Origin: Armatimonadota bacterium
GTDB lineage: Bacteria; Armatimonadota; JADLDR01
DNA: 64,000 nucleotides
Assembly (NCBI GenBank): GCA_020846535.1
Contig: JADLDR010000033.1
Span: forward strand, 1 to 64,000
Direction: 5' to 3'
A program made the translations under genes and the position numbers. Positions 63,941 through 64,000 of this stretch are shown one piece after another. The notes under the pieces were generated by a model. That model had not been told where the DNA came from, did no database searches, and saw only the letters and a list, made by a program, of their open reading frames with translations. Each line of letters starts with the position of its first letter. Position 1 is the stretch's first letter.

Positions 63941-64000
63941 GAAAAGCACCTCCCAACCCCCCCGGCTTCGGGGGGACTTAGACTATGTGGGATCTTGGCA
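63941..64000 (+). repeat. Family C repeat, truncated by window end
   Basis: GAAAAGCACCTCCCAACCCC and the CCCCGGCTTCGGGG hairpin followed by ACTTAGACTATG, matching the first half of the copy at 56671. Confidence 0.72.

Noticed and set aside
1-64000. CRISPR arrays, tRNA or rRNA genes, integrase or transposase genes
   Set aside because: Looked for and not found. The repeats present are inverted-end elements and hairpins without regular spacers.

Overview
The window is a GC-rich bacterial chromosome segment. It carries a complete Pup/UBact-proteasome operon, a type II secretion operon, an Ile T-box leader, many sugar-related and 'orphan' secreted proteins (GH65, GH130, GH140 remnant, M60/TCAF-like peptidase, DUF6785-like membrane protein) and several families of short non-coding repeats. 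A proteasome with a UBact-type Pup in a genome that also has T2SS pseudopilins points away from Actinobacteria and toward Armatimonadota or a related phylum. That placement is inference; no rRNA is present.

Layout. 1-5152: T-box leader (specifier AUC), an RmlD-like reductase, repeat A1, ileS, a methyltransferase. 5184-9000: GH65 lipoprotein, then nested repeats and gene debris (a carbohydrate-binding secreted protein with a frameshift, a PIN/VapC fragment). 9165-15504: an AT-richer island with a coiled-coil membrane protein, a Tat-targeted 20-Cys protein, a pseudopilin, a radical SAM/SPASM enzyme fused to a GT-B-like domain and, convergently, an ECF sigma factor with a second radical SAM/SPASM enzyme. 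15711-18587: ppdK with promoter and terminator. 18691-25349 (-): a sugar-related cluster (GH130, TIM-barrel isomerase, Gfo/Idh/MocA, DUF6785-like, neutral ceramidase-like). 25680-29147: SDR, a small protein, and two coupled SPFH proteins. 29190-34720: a broken secreted gene, a Tat-targeted MocA-like oxidoreductase, an FRG fragment, a jelly-roll protein, an M60 peptidase. 35596-42547: promoter, then arc-dop-pup-prcB-prcA-pafA. 42592-47954: repeat A4, GH140 pseudogene, transglutaminase-like protein, PPK2, secreted protein, SEC-C-type fragment. 48093-50786: a zinc dehydrogenase and a HisD-family dehydrogenase (-), each preceded by a copy of the same ~105-bp sequence. 51157-53447: a DUF2092/TlpA-like protein with an in-frame UGA exactly at the first Cys of its redox motif (probable selenoprotein), then a GNAT acetyltransferase. 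53712-63889: gspE-F-G-H-I-J-(orf)-K-L-M-C-like, running toward the window edge.

Most notable: (1) the candidate selenoprotein at 51157-52296, with a UGA codon giving a U-G-A-C motif and a SECIS-like hairpin at the expected distance; (2) the 9.2-15.5 kb island, which looks like an undescribed peptide-modification system whose substrate has ~20 Cys spaced mostly by four residues and whose main enzyme is a radical SAM-glycosyltransferase fusion; (3) a UBact-type Pup ending in Ser-Gly-Glu; (4) a family of ~300-bp elements each bracketed by its own copy-specific ~22-bp tag, one nested inside another element; (5) a GC-rich hairpin cassette lying 36-39 bp before the start codons of pup, pafA and gspG.
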